From Akkermansiaceae bacterium (lineage in GTDB: Bacteria > Verrucomicrobiota > Verrucomicrobiia > Verrucomicrobiales > Akkermansiaceae), in NCBI GenBank assembly GCA_905181965.1, contig CAJIZY010000005.1, positions 62,001-126,000 on the forward strand: a DNA stretch of 64,000 bases, in the 5' to 3' direction. The translations under genes and the position numbers were made by a program. Below are positions 1 through 7,899 of the stretch, one piece after another. Below the pieces are notes generated by a model, which saw only the letters and a program-made list of their open reading frames with translations, was not told the origin of the DNA and did not search any database. Within the stretch, counting starts at the first letter, position 1. Each line of letters starts with the position of its first letter.

Positions 1-1
1 T

Positions 2-736
2 CAGCAAAAGGTCCACGCTATCGAAGATCTCGAATCGGCTCTCAAGATCGAGCCACATAACCGCCACGCCCTCGTCGCTCTTGTCCAACTTTACGAGACC
101 AACAAGAGAGCCAAGGCTCTCATTTCTAGGTATCAGAAATTTGCGGAAAACAAGGAAGAAAATTTTGAAGCCCACTACCTCCTCGCGAGCTACAACGCTA
201 AGCTGGGACTCATCGAACTAGCCAGCTCACAATGTGACACGCTTCATCTCCTCCGTCCCAACGAGGACCCCGCGCTCGACCTCTTCCACGCCGGTTTACT
301 CCTCAAACTTCAACGCCCTAACAAAGCCGCCACCATCTTAAAAAAATCGCTGAATCGTACGGAGTCCATCGTAGTTCGTAACAATTGGATCGATGCCGCC
401 CTCACCGCTGGCCAAACCAAAGCTGTTCTTCCCCTGATCGAGAAAGAACTTTCCTCTTCCCGATTCCGCTCGTCCTGGCTCATTCGGCGCGCCCGCGCCT
501 CCCTCATCCTTAAGAGAAAGGAAGCTGCTCAAGCCGACCTTCGTGAAGCCCTTGTCGAGATCGCTCCCCGCATCAACCCGGAGCGCCCCGACTTCACACT
601 CATCTCTGACCGCGGCCTCATTCACGCCCTCATGGGGAACAAAACCCGGGCAAAAAACGATCTCGAGACCCTCAAAAAATCGGGCTTCTCACCCAATGCC
701 TATCGCCTCCTCAGTAGCGCTCTCGCTGAACAATAG
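2..736 (+). CDS. TPR-like repeat protein, 3' part only
   Basis: The open frame enters from the left edge and ends at TAG 734-736, giving the last 244 residues of a larger protein. The visible part is helical and repetitive, with TPR-like spacing (for example AIEDLESALKIEPHNRHAL near the start, and later pairs of helices with Ala/Leu periodicity). It probably acts as a protein-protein scaffold. No enzyme motif or membrane segment is seen in this part. The N-terminus, which could carry a signal peptide or another domain, lies outside the window, so the function cannot be assigned. It ends 70 bases before ispH on the same strand. Confidence 0.7.
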   Translation, partial: QQKVHAIEDLESALKIEPHNRHALVALVQLYETNKRAKALISRYQKFAENKEENFEAHYLLASYNAKLGLIELASSQCDTLHLLRPNEDPALDLFHAGLLLKLQRPNKAATILKKSLNRTESIVVRNNWIDAALTAGQTKAVLPLIEKELSSSRFRSSWLIRRARASLILKRKEAAQADLREALVEIAPRINPERPDFTLISDRGLIHALMGNKTRAKNDLETLKKSGFSPNAYRLLSSALAEQ

Positions 737-806
737 CGCCCATTTCACAGATTTTCCTCCTCTCCTTCACTTTCTCTTCACATAGGTGGAGTAGTTTTGC
801 AGTGAA

Positions 807-1709
807 ATGAAGAGCATCCTCGCACCACCTTACGAAATTCTCATCGCAAAGCACACCGGTATGTGTTTTGGCGTCCGACAAGCCATCGAGGCTACCGAGA
901 CACTTCTCAAAAAAAACACTGCCACCATTTTGGGGCAACTTGCCCACAACCCGACCGTTAAATCTCGACTCGTTGCCAAAGGTGCGAGAACTGCGCCGCT
1001 CGAAAAATCGCAAGCTCCTACCAAACAAGTCATCATCACCGCACACGGTGCCGCTGATCGTGACCGCAAGCGTTGGACCAATGCCGGATATCAGGTCACT
1101 GACACCACCTGCCCGCTCGTCAAAGTCGCACACGCCAAGCTGGCCAAAGTTGTCGCTGAGGGATTCCAACCTGTCATCATCGGAAAGGAAGGGCACGTCG
1201 AAGTCCGCGGTCTTCAGGGAGATTTCCCAAAGGCCCGGGTCATTCTTCACCCCGATGACATCGCGACCATTCCACACGTAAAACGCATCGGCATTATCTC
1301 ACAAACCACCCAGCCCATCGACCGTGTTCGTGCACTTGTAAATGAAGTTCGAAAACAACGACCTGAGGTGGAAGTGGTCTACTTTGACACAGTCTGCTAT
1401 CCCACCAAAGATCGTCAGACCGCGCTTCACGAACTCTGCCACGCCGCCGAACTCGTTTTTGCAATTGGAGGCAAAAACTCCAACAACACCGCGCAACTTG
1501 CCCGCACCGCTCGTAAACTGGGTTGTAAAGCCTACCACATCGAAGCGCCAAATGACATAAAACCCGAGTGGCTCGATGGCATCCGCAAGATTGGAGTAAC
1601 GGCTGGAACCTCAACCCTTGACGAGAGTCTAGAGGCAGTGGTCCTTCATCTTCAGGCTCTCGCTAAGACCCAAAAATCTTTTACAAAACAACTTTCCAAA
1701 GCTTCTTGA
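807..1709 (+). CDS. ispH: 4-hydroxy-3-methylbut-2-enyl diphosphate reductase (IspH/LytB)
   Basis: This is the last enzyme of the MEP isoprenoid pathway. It reduces HMBPP to IPP and DMAPP with a [4Fe-4S] cluster. The three cluster cysteines are visible: C20 in GMCFGV, C102 in DTTCP and C197 in DTVCYPTKDRQ. The usual GKEGHVE segment, the GGKNSNNT substrate loop and a late AGTST motif are also present. At 300 residues it is of normal IspH length. The start is an ATG following a 70-base gap after the TPR gene. It is a cytosolic housekeeping enzyme and nothing unusual is seen. Confidence 0.96.
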   Translation: MKSILAPPYEILIAKHTGMCFGVRQAIEATETLLKKNTATILGQLAHNPTVKSRLVAKGARTAPLEKSQAPTKQVIITAHGAADRDRKRWTNAGYQVTDTTCPLVKVAHAKLAKVVAEGFQPVIIGKEGHVEVRGLQGDFPKARVILHPDDIATIPHVKRIGIISQTTQPIDRVRALVNEVRKQRPEVEVVYFDTVCYPTKDRQTALHELCHAAELVFAIGGKNSNNTAQLARTARKLGCKAYHIEAPNDIKPEWLDGIRKIGVTAGTSTLDESLEAVVLHLQALAKTQKSFTKQLSKAS

Positions 1710-1733
1710 TTCTCTCAACTCAGCTCGCCCGCT

Positions 1734-2417
1734 TCACTCCAGAGGAGTTATTTCACTGATCGTCCACCCTCGCTCCTCGTCCGCGAGCATTCTGCTAATG
1801 TCGATAAAACCGGATTCCGGATACCCTAATTCCGAATTCCAATCGATCTCAATAGTAACCGCATTTTGATCAATTGCTGAAGCAACTGTTGCAAACCAAT
1901 CCTCAATCGTCCTGCTAGGAGGAGGTTCGAAAAAGGGTGGCCAAGCCAAGATTGTTTCCACCTCTGTCACCTCACCATCAACCACCGTATAACGAGCCTC
2001 ATAGCTAATCATTCCTTGGTTTGAATTAACCAAATAGCTATAGTTGGTAAGATTAAATTCGTCCCATCTCGCCAGCGCAGCCAAATACTTTTGCTTCACC
2101 TCTTCGTTCCGAGAGAATTTCTTAGCCCTGAAAAACACCTTTTCTAAGTCCCCTATTCCCAAGGTCGCACGGTCAGCTTTTACCCCAAACCCCACCATGT
2201 CCCGGCTTCCCTCAAGAGGAACCAGATCGGTCCACTTTGCACCATCACTCGATTGCTGCAGTATCCAGCTTTCGGATAGATCACCCGACTTGAGCTGAAA
2301 CGTCATTGAATTGCCTTCCATCGTCAGTTCCAGAGGAGGCGCGTCTTCGCCACGCAACTTCACACTCAGGTTGAAAATAAAAACCGCCGCGAAAAAAAGT
2401 GCTCTCTTAGCATTCAC
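1734..2417 (-). CDS. Exported protein with C-terminal DUF6174-like domain
   Basis: A 227-residue protein with an N-terminal signal peptide (basic start, hydrophobic stretch to about residue 20). Residues about 110-227 resemble the DUF6174 family: an ARWDEFNLTNYSY segment, a DGEVTEV strand, then a helix and a pattern ending LGYPESGFIDIS and ISEITPLE. The function of that family is unknown. The N-terminal half (residues 25-105) looks like the small beta domain found in many verrucomicrobial exported proteins that compare a value with a reference string ('WILQQSSDGAKWTDL'). It converges with ispH and is divergent from the EamA transporter. The domain call is from memory of the family pattern. 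Confidence 0.7.
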   Translation of the reverse strand: MNAKRALFFAAVFIFNLSVKLRGEDAPPLELTMEGNSMTFQLKSGDLSESWILQQSSDGAKWTDLVPLEGSRDMVGFGVKADRATLGIGDLEKVFFRAKKFSRNEEVKQKYLAALARWDEFNLTNYSYLVNSNQGMISYEARYTVVDGEVTEVETILAWPPFFEPPPSRTIEDWFATVASAIDQNAVTIEIDWNSELGYPESGFIDISRMLADEERGWTISEITPLE

Positions 2418-2499
2418 TGTGCTGATCTAAGAACCTCGTTGATTAATAGCGAGAATTTTCTGGCAGACCATTAGATAGAATTCATCTTCCTTCCTAAAC

Positions 2500-3447
2500 A
2501 TGCATGAGCCCTCTGTTGCTGCCGATCACTCATCCGTGTTCTTCTTTAAAAGTCCACTTCTGCCAGTAATAGTTTGCTCTCTACTTTGGGGGAGCGCCTT
2601 TCCGGCGATCAAAACAGTCTACCAAAATTGGGACGCCCAAGGATTAGAGAAATCCCTTCCCATTATTTTCCTCTTTGCAGGCGTGCGATTCTCCCTTTCC
2701 GGAGCCAGCCTTCTTGTCCTTGGGAAAAACCTAAAGAGTGAGCTTCGGCTCACGTCCTGGAGGCTGATCGCGGGGCTCGCTCTCGCTCAGACCTTCATTC
2801 AATACCTATTCTTCTATCAAGCAGTCTCCGTTTCGAGCGCTAGCCTCGCCGCCCTGCTAGTCGCAACTGGGAGTTTCTGGTGGATGCTCTTCGCTCCTTT
2901 GATCCAGAAAACCCCTTGGCCCTCTCCAACTCAGTGGTTTGGTCTCATGCTCGGCGGTCTAGGTGTGGTCTTGGCCATTTACAAACCAGGCGCTGGGGCT
3001 GGAAATCCCATCCTTGGAGCCTTCTTCATGCTCACCGCTACCGCCAGCGGAGCGATCGCCGTCATCATTTTTGCAAAAATCAAGCCCACCATGTCGGCCA
3101 TTAATGCGACCGGACTCTCGCTCTTACTTGGAGGGATTGGACTGACCTTGATTGGCGGGCAGGCCCTTTGGAGGATTGGAGAAATGTTCGATCACTCAAG
3201 CACTCTGGCCACCCTCTGGCTCGCATTCGTCTCTGCAACAGCCTTCAGCATTTGGAATCATCTCTCCACCATTTTTCCTGTCACCCTTTTGGCGAGTTAT
3301 CGATTTTTAATTCCGATCTGCGGCGTTTCCGAAGCGCTTGTTTTCCTCAAAACAGAATTAGCCGGATGGGGATTAATGATTGGAGGAATCCTCGTAGTCA
3401 CGAGTATGGTGCTCGCCAAAAACAATAGCTCTGACAGAAAAAACTAA
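2500..3447 (+). CDS. EamA/DMT-family transporter
   Basis: A 315-residue integral inner-membrane protein with about ten hydrophobic helices arranged as two EamA repeats. The first repeat starts at VCSLLWGSAFPAIK and the second at GAFFMLTATASGAIAV. The drug/metabolite transporter superfamily exports or imports small metabolites, and the substrate cannot be read from sequence. The N-terminus (about 20 residues before the first helix) is slightly long for the family. It is transcribed divergently from the exported DUF6174-like protein across an 80-base gap that should hold both promoters. Confidence 0.88.
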   Translation: MHEPSVAADHSSVFFFKSPLLPVIVCSLLWGSAFPAIKTVYQNWDAQGLEKSLPIIFLFAGVRFSLSGASLLVLGKNLKSELRLTSWRLIAGLALAQTFIQYLFFYQAVSVSSASLAALLVATGSFWWMLFAPLIQKTPWPSPTQWFGLMLGGLGVVLAIYKPGAGAGNPILGAFFMLTATASGAIAVIIFAKIKPTMSAINATGLSLLLGGIGLTLIGGQALWRIGEMFDHSSTLATLWLAFVSATAFSIWNHLSTIFPVTLLASYRFLIPICGVSEALVFLKTELAGWGLMIGGILVVTSMVLAKNNSSDRKN

Positions 3448-3623
3448 TCCTTGAAACCCATTCGAATTAATCCTGACCGCCCTAAGCTTATTCCACGCCT
3501 CGCTAAAAAAGAAACCTATCCGGCTTTCCTAAAAAAAACCAAACCGGGACACTTTGAACCCGCAGCGCTTGGCATGAGCTTTCAAGAGATGAAACCCTAA
3601 CATTCTGGCTGGTCACTTTCGCT

Positions 3624-4163
3624 TTGACCGCGCGGCGAACGTCTTGTTGCGCCTTTCTCTTCGCCATCTTTTCGTTGCGTATCGTCGTATCCGCCGACGA
3701 ATCCGAATTCCGAACCGCTACCATTGATCTTGGTATTGTTGTAAGCGATCTCGATAAATCGATGAAATTCTACACCGAAGCGATCGGCTTCAGCTCCACG
3801 GGAGAATTCACTGCCGCTAAAGACGTGACTCGTGATTCAGGGCTCAGCGCCGGAGAAGAAATCGTCATTAAAAAACTCTCCCTCGGCAAAGGCAACGGTG
3901 CGACCACAATCAAGCTCATGCAGTCCGCCATAGACAAAAGTAAAATGAGCGACCAAACCTACATAACAAGTAGCCTTGGATTCAGCTACTTGACCATTCA
4001 CGTAAACAGCACCAAGGCCGCCCTTGAACGCCTTAAAAAAGCCGGTGTTAAAGTCCTCGCTAAAGGCCCAGCTCTCATCCCCGGAACAAAAGTGGCTCTT
4101 ACAGTGGTAAAAGACCCTGACGGCAATTTCGTCGAGCTTGTCGGGCCAGCAGACCACCAGTAG
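3624..4163 (+). CDS. Exported VOC/glyoxalase-like protein
   Basis: A 179-residue protein. Residues 1-24 look like a signal peptide (ending IVVSADES), followed by one vicinal-oxygen-chelate domain: TIDLGIVVSDLDKSMKFYTE at its start and VVKDPDGNFVELVGP at its end. VOC proteins include glyoxalases, dioxygenases and metal-free binding proteins. The usual metal ligands are only partly visible here (D/H at the first strand, E in FVELVG), so an enzymatic role is uncertain. No in-frame ATG lies near the start. The TTG at 3624 fits the signal peptide best. A clear terminator follows at 4195-4233. Confidence 0.75.
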   Translation: MTARRTSCCAFLFAIFSLRIVVSADESEFRTATIDLGIVVSDLDKSMKFYTEAIGFSSTGEFTAAKDVTRDSGLSAGEEIVIKKLSLGKGNGATTIKLMQSAIDKSKMSDQTYITSSLGFSYLTIHVNSTKAALERLKKAGVKVLAKGPALIPGTKVALTVVKDPDGNFVELVGPADHQ

Positions 4164-4194
4164 CAAAATCCCAAATTCTATCCTTCTAGACACC

Positions 4195-4233
4195 AAGCTG
4201 TAAGCTCCTGCCGCGGAGCATGCAGCTTTTTTT
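4195..4233 (+). terminator. Rho-independent terminator after the VOC gene
   Basis: A 6-bp outer stem (AAGCTG/CAGCTT) and a 5-bp inner stem (GCTCC/GGAGC) around a TGCCGC loop are followed by seven T. It separates the VOC gene from the sulfatase and argues against starting the sulfatase at the earlier ATG at 4220, which lies inside the hairpin. Confidence 0.8.
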
Positions 4234-4288
4234 CTTGGCGAGAGACTTTGTCTTGGGTTTCTCAGCAAAGGACTATACTGAATTAAGC

Positions 4289-5623
4289 ATGCGCGTGACT
4301 CTTCTATTTCTCGTACTTCTCAGCATAAGCTCGTGGGCGGCCACAAAACCAAACATTGTCGTGATCATGGCTGACGATCTCGGATATGGAGATCTTTCTT
4401 GCTACGGGGCTAAAGACCTCAAGAGCCCGAATCTAGATTCACTCATGGCGAGCGGCCTGCGTTTCACCAATTTCTATGCCAATTGCCCAGTTTGCTCGCC
4501 TACCCGCGCCGCTCTTCTCTCGGGAAAATACCAAGAACGAGTTGGCGTTCCCGGAGTAATCCGCACCTACCCCGAAGGCAACTGGGGATATCTTTCCCCT
4601 TCCGCTACTCTTTTACCGCAAGCACTTAAGACAAAGAGCTATCGAACCGCTGCGATTGGAAAATGGCATCTTGGACTCGATGACGAAGCCCACCCAAACA
4701 CGCGAGGGTTTGATCACTTCCACGGCTTCCTAGGAGACATGATGGACGACTACTATAAGCACCGCCGTCACGGGCAACACTATATGCGCCTCAATCAAGA
4801 AAGCGTCGATCCCGAAGGACACGCTACCGACATATTCACCGACTGGACGATCAACTACCTTGCCTCCGAGGCGAAAGAAAAAGCAGATGCACCATTCTTT
4901 CTCTACCTTGCTTACAATGCGCCCCATACCCCAATTCAGCCCCCAAAAGACTGGTTGGAGAAAGTAAAAGCACGCGAAGAGGGGATTGATGAAAAACGAG
5001 CCAAACTTGTCGCTCTTATTGAACACATGGATGACGGTATCGGCAAAGTTATCGCCGCCCTTAAAGAAAACGGACAATGGGAGAACACCCTCCTCTTCTT
5101 TGTCTCTGACAACGGAGGACAACTCAACGTCGGGGGGGACTGCGGAAACCTACGCGGAGGAAAGCAAGATATGTACGAGGGCGGAATCCGAGTCCCCGCT
5201 TGTGCGGTCTGGCCCGGTGTAATTAAGCCTGCCACTACCGACTTCACAGCCATCACAATGGATATTTTCTCAACTGCCATGGAAGCCGCTGGAGCAAAGA
5301 ACGCCGAAGACCTCGATGGGCAATCCTTTCTCCCACTCCTCAAGACAGGAATGCAGGTAACCAAAAAACGTGATCTTTTTTTTACTCGCCGTGAAGGAAA
5401 CCTCCGTTATATGGGCGAAGTCTCGTGGGCTATGAAGCGTGGAAAATGGAAGTTGGTTAAAAACTCTCCTATGAACGCTTGGGAATTGTTCGATCTCGAA
5501 AATGATCCACTCGAAACCACCGATCTTGCCAAACGCCAAGCTCCGGTTTTCCGAGACTTAGCCACAGCCATGCGCGGCCATATCCAGCGAGGAGGATCGA
5601 TCCCCTGGCAAAAGCCGGAATAA
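4289..5623 (+). CDS. Exported sulfatase (type I, formylglycine-dependent)
   Basis: A 444-residue sulfatase that hydrolyses sulfate esters, most likely on a sulfated glycan. After a signal peptide (residues 1-18) come PNIVVIMADDLGYGD with the metal-binding aspartates, and the CSPTRAALLSGK signature. In the latter, C69 is the residue converted to formylglycine by an FGE/anSME-type enzyme. GKWHLG and FVSDNGG complete the active-site set. The ATG at 4289 is chosen because it gives a clean signal peptide and lies after the terminator. The protein is probably periplasmic or surface-bound. The specific substrate is not readable, and no other sulfatase is in the window. Confidence 0.93.
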   Translation: MRVTLLFLVLLSISSWAATKPNIVVIMADDLGYGDLSCYGAKDLKSPNLDSLMASGLRFTNFYANCPVCSPTRAALLSGKYQERVGVPGVIRTYPEGNWGYLSPSATLLPQALKTKSYRTAAIGKWHLGLDDEAHPNTRGFDHFHGFLGDMMDDYYKHRRHGQHYMRLNQESVDPEGHATDIFTDWTINYLASEAKEKADAPFFLYLAYNAPHTPIQPPKDWLEKVKAREEGIDEKRAKLVALIEHMDDGIGKVIAALKENGQWENTLLFFVSDNGGQLNVGGDCGNLRGGKQDMYEGGIRVPACAVWPGVIKPATTDFTAITMDIFSTAMEAAGAKNAEDLDGQSFLPLLKTGMQVTKKRDLFFTRREGNLRYMGEVSWAMKRGKWKLVKNSPMNAWELFDLENDPLETTDLAKRQAPVFRDLATAMRGHIQRGGSIPWQKPE

Positions 5624-5681
5624 ATTACCACTCAGAAGATTTCCAAATCTCGGAAAGGCGTCAAGGCGAGTCAGATCCAAC

Positions 5682-5711
5682 AAAAAGCCACCCATTTCTG
5701 GGTGGCTTCTT
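5682..5711. terminator. Bidirectional terminator between sulfatase and ssb
   Basis: A perfect 10-bp stem (AAGCCACCCA/TGGGTGGCTT) with a TTTC loop lies between two converging genes. A run of A on the left serves the minus strand, and TTCTTA on the right serves the plus strand. It ends the long minus-strand operon that begins near 16 kb. Confidence 0.85.
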
Positions 5712-5741
5712 AAAATAAGTGATTCACGATCCTTTCGGATC

Positions 5742-6224
5742 TTAAAACGGAATGTCATCATCATCGTTATCAAAGTTTTCCGCTGCAGCAGCTCCACCTT
5801 GACTAGACTGAGGCGGCGCCTGCTGTTGCTCCGAAGGAGGCGCCTGCTGACGAGGAGCTGAGCTGCCGCCTTGATTACCCCCACTACCACCTTGGCCACC
5901 GATAAACTGCATATTCTCACCAACAACGCGCAAACGAGAACGCTTCTGGCCAGTTTGCTTATCATCCCACTGATCAAGCTGTAGGCGACCTTCAATGAAG
6001 ACCGAGCGGCCTTTGCTCAAGTATTGTCCAGCGAGCTCGGCCTGACGCCCCCAGAGGGTGACATCGACGTAAGTGACTTCCTCAATTCGCTCTCCATTAT
6101 CACCGGTTCGGATTCGGTTCACCGCCATACCAAGGTCACAAACTGCGGTTCCCTTGGGAGTATAGCGAACTTCGAGATCCCGGGTGATATTCCCGAGCAG
6201 CATGACTTTGTTGACGTTGGCCAT
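5742..6224 (-). CDS. ssb: Single-stranded DNA-binding protein
   Basis: A 160-residue SSB for replication, repair and recombination. The N-terminal OB fold (about residues 1-105) has MANVNKVMLLGNITRDLEVRYTP and EVTYVDVTLWGRQAE. A low-complexity Gly/Gln/Pro linker follows, then the acidic C-terminal tip DDDDIPF used to recruit partner proteins. It starts 21 bases downstream of rpsF, as in the common rpsF-ssb pair. The usual next gene, rpsR, is absent: a terminator follows directly. Confidence 0.97.
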   Translation of the reverse strand: MANVNKVMLLGNITRDLEVRYTPKGTAVCDLGMAVNRIRTGDNGERIEEVTYVDVTLWGRQAELAGQYLSKGRSVFIEGRLQLDQWDDKQTGQKRSRLRVVGENMQFIGGQGGSGGNQGGSSAPRQQAPPSEQQQAPPQSSQGGAAAAENFDNDDDDIPF

Positions 6225-6245
6225 AGGGATTGGAAAGCTTGAGGT

Positions 6246-6533
6246 TTAAGAAAGGCGTTGGTAATGCTGAAGATGCACCGAATTATTGAGGTTGAGGCGC
6301 TCCTTGATTTTTCCGATCACATCGCCTTCAGCTTCGAAAACGTAGTTCACATAGTGGCCTCCATCAAGTTTCCGTGCGTTGTAGGCAAACTTTTTGCGGC
6401 CAAGTTGCTTAATTTCATCAAGCTTGGCGCCTTCTTCTTCAAGCTCTTTTGAGACATTACTGACTAGATCATCAATGCTGGTCTCGGTCCCCTGGGCGTT
6501 CAGGACAATCAGGCCTTCGTACTTGCGATTCAT
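6246..6533 (-). CDS. rpsF: 30S ribosomal protein S6
   Basis: A 95-residue S6 protein of the small-subunit platform (MNRKYEGLIVLNAQGTE at the start, QLGRKKFAYNARKLDGGHYVNYVFEAE in the middle). Length and pattern are normal. Its start lies inside the 3' end of pth, overlapping by 62 bases in another frame, which suggests translational coupling. ssb follows after 21 bases. Confidence 0.96.
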   Translation of the reverse strand: MNRKYEGLIVLNAQGTETSIDDLVSNVSKELEEEGAKLDEIKQLGRKKFAYNARKLDGGHYVNYVFEAEGDVIGKIKERLNLNNSVHLQHYQRLS

Positions 6534-7122
6534 CTTTTTCCGTTAGTTTGTTCGGTTTTTTGGGAATTCTGGTATTGAACTCATTTGAGGCCTTTTCAGG
6601 CCCGCTGTGGATCGCAAGCTGAACAGCATCGGCGGCTCTTGCAAGCGTGTTTTCAACGAGTTCGCGTTCGCCGACCGCAAAGTCACCTAAGACGTGCCCC
6701 ACAAGTTGCTCTCCAGTCGCTCCACTAATACCCAATTTTAGTCGGGAAAATTTATCAGTTGGGAGGTGGGCAAGGAGTGAGCGCACTCCATTATGCCCGC
6801 CGTGCCCGCCACTCATACGTAACCGAAGATTGCCAAGCGGCAGTGAAATATCATCGAAAACAACGAGGATTTCCTCCGGCTGCCAACGGAAAAATCGGGT
6901 CAGCGAGCCAATCGCGCGACCACTTTCATTCATGTAAGTTAGAGGTTGGACCAGTAGGGTTTCGCCCACCTTGCAGGTCCGCGATTCCCACTTGTTTTCG
7001 AGCCGAAATTTCTGCCCATTTCGATCTGCGAGAGCATCAAGAACCCGAAACCCGATATTGTGGCGGGTATTCAAGTATTTGTCACCCGGATTCCCGAGAC
7101 CAACGATGCATTTAAGGCTCAC
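6472..7122 (-). CDS. pth: Peptidyl-tRNA hydrolase
   Basis: A 216-residue enzyme that releases tRNA from prematurely dropped peptidyl-tRNA. Conserved features are IVGLGNPG, the catalytic His21 in NTRHNIGF, the LTYMN segment, VFDDISLPLG and SGGHGGHNGVRS. It is about 25 residues longer than typical Pth. The extra C-terminal tail (KKPNKLTEKDESQVRRPD...) is read from DNA that also encodes the rpsF start. The tail is polar and probably disordered. The start is an ATG 95 bases after rplY, with a possible attenuator hairpin in between. Confidence 0.95.
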   Translation of the reverse strand: MSLKCIVGLGNPGDKYLNTRHNIGFRVLDALADRNGQKFRLENKWESRTCKVGETLLVQPLTYMNESGRAIGSLTRFFRWQPEEILVVFDDISLPLGNLRLRMSGGHGGHNGVRSLLAHLPTDKFSRLKLGISGATGEQLVGHVLGDFAVGERELVENTLARAADAVQLAIHSGPEKASNEFNTRIPKKPNKLTEKDESQVRRPDCPERPGDRDQH

Positions 7123-7161
7123 GATGGGGAGAGTAGTGAATGTCTAAACAAGCGCCAAAGA

Positions 7162-7194
7162 AAAACGCCCGAGCCATAAAGCACCGGACGTTTT
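7162..7194 (-). terminator. Possible terminator or attenuator between rplY and pth
   Basis: A 10-bp imperfect stem (AAAACGCCCG/CGGACGTTTT, one mismatch) with a 13-base loop is followed on the minus strand by a T-rich run. It could end or dampen transcription after rplY, so that pth-rpsF-ssb would be partly independent. Confidence 0.5.
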
Positions 7195-7216
7195 GAAATA
7201 GTTGAATCGATAGAGT

Positions 7217-7849
7217 TTACTCGGCTGCGGCCTCTTCAGCAGGAGCTCCACCAGCTTCTTCTTCAGCCTCCTCATCAGCAGATTTGGTGACTCGGGACTC
7301 ATTAACAATCGCGACGAGGACGTCAGCAGCGAGAGTCGGCTCAACGCCTTCAGGGATATCAAGGTCTCCGATCGTGATGGAATCACCCACTTCAAGATGC
7401 TCGATGTTAGCATCGATTTTCTCAGGTAGATCCTTCGGAGAACAAGAGATATCAAGATCGCGAATAAGCTGCTCAACGATACCGCCAGCTTTTACACCTG
7501 CGGGCTCGCCGTGAACTTCCACAGGAATGGTCGCACTAATCTTCATTCCTTCGGTCACCGCCAAGAAATCTGCGTGAACTAAAGCACCGCTGAGCGCATT
7601 GTGCTGAGTGGATTGAAGGAAAGCAGTCTTAGATTGGCCGCCATCGACCTCAAGATCCACAAGGATACTTTCCGAGGCGCTGTGAGCCAGCATATCGGTA
7701 AGGGCCTTGGTGTTGACCTTAATGTTGATGTTTTCGGAGCCCTTTCCGTATACAACGGAGGGAATGTAGCCTTCACGACGCATTTGCTTGAGGACACCAG
7801 ATCCGGTGCGATTGCGGGTTTCAGCCTTGAGAGTTTGGGTCTTCGCCAT
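7217..7849 (-). CDS. rplY: 50S ribosomal protein L25 (Ctc/TL5 form)
   Basis: A 210-residue 5S-rRNA-binding protein of the long Ctc type. The L25 domain (about 1-95) carries the RNRTGSGVLKQMRREGYIPSVVYGKG pattern. The C-terminal TL5 beta domain (about 100-190) includes VEVHGEPAGVKAGGIVEQ and IDANIEHLEVGDSITI. A tail of alternating Glu and Ala ends the protein. It lies 50 bases downstream of prs. The prs-rplY-pth order is a widespread bacterial arrangement. Confidence 0.96.
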   Translation of the reverse strand: MAKTQTLKAETRNRTGSGVLKQMRREGYIPSVVYGKGSENINIKVNTKALTDMLAHSASESILVDLEVDGGQSKTAFLQSTQHNALSGALVHADFLAVTEGMKISATIPVEVHGEPAGVKAGGIVEQLIRDLDISCSPKDLPEKIDANIEHLEVGDSITIGDLDIPEGVEPTLAADVLVAIVNESRVTKSADEEAEEEAGGAPAEEAAAE

Positions 7850-7899
7850 GGTTTGAACGGTTTGATTTTTCAGCGGTGGGTGCCGCGCGGGGCGGTTGG

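Noticed and set aside
3451..3600. A 49-codon frame from TTG between the EamA and VOC genes.
   Set aside because: Lys/Pro-rich, no recognisable family, non-ATG start and no clear ribosome site; may be chance.
4220..4288. Earlier start for the sulfatase.
   Set aside because: It lies in a terminator hairpin and would bury the signal peptide.
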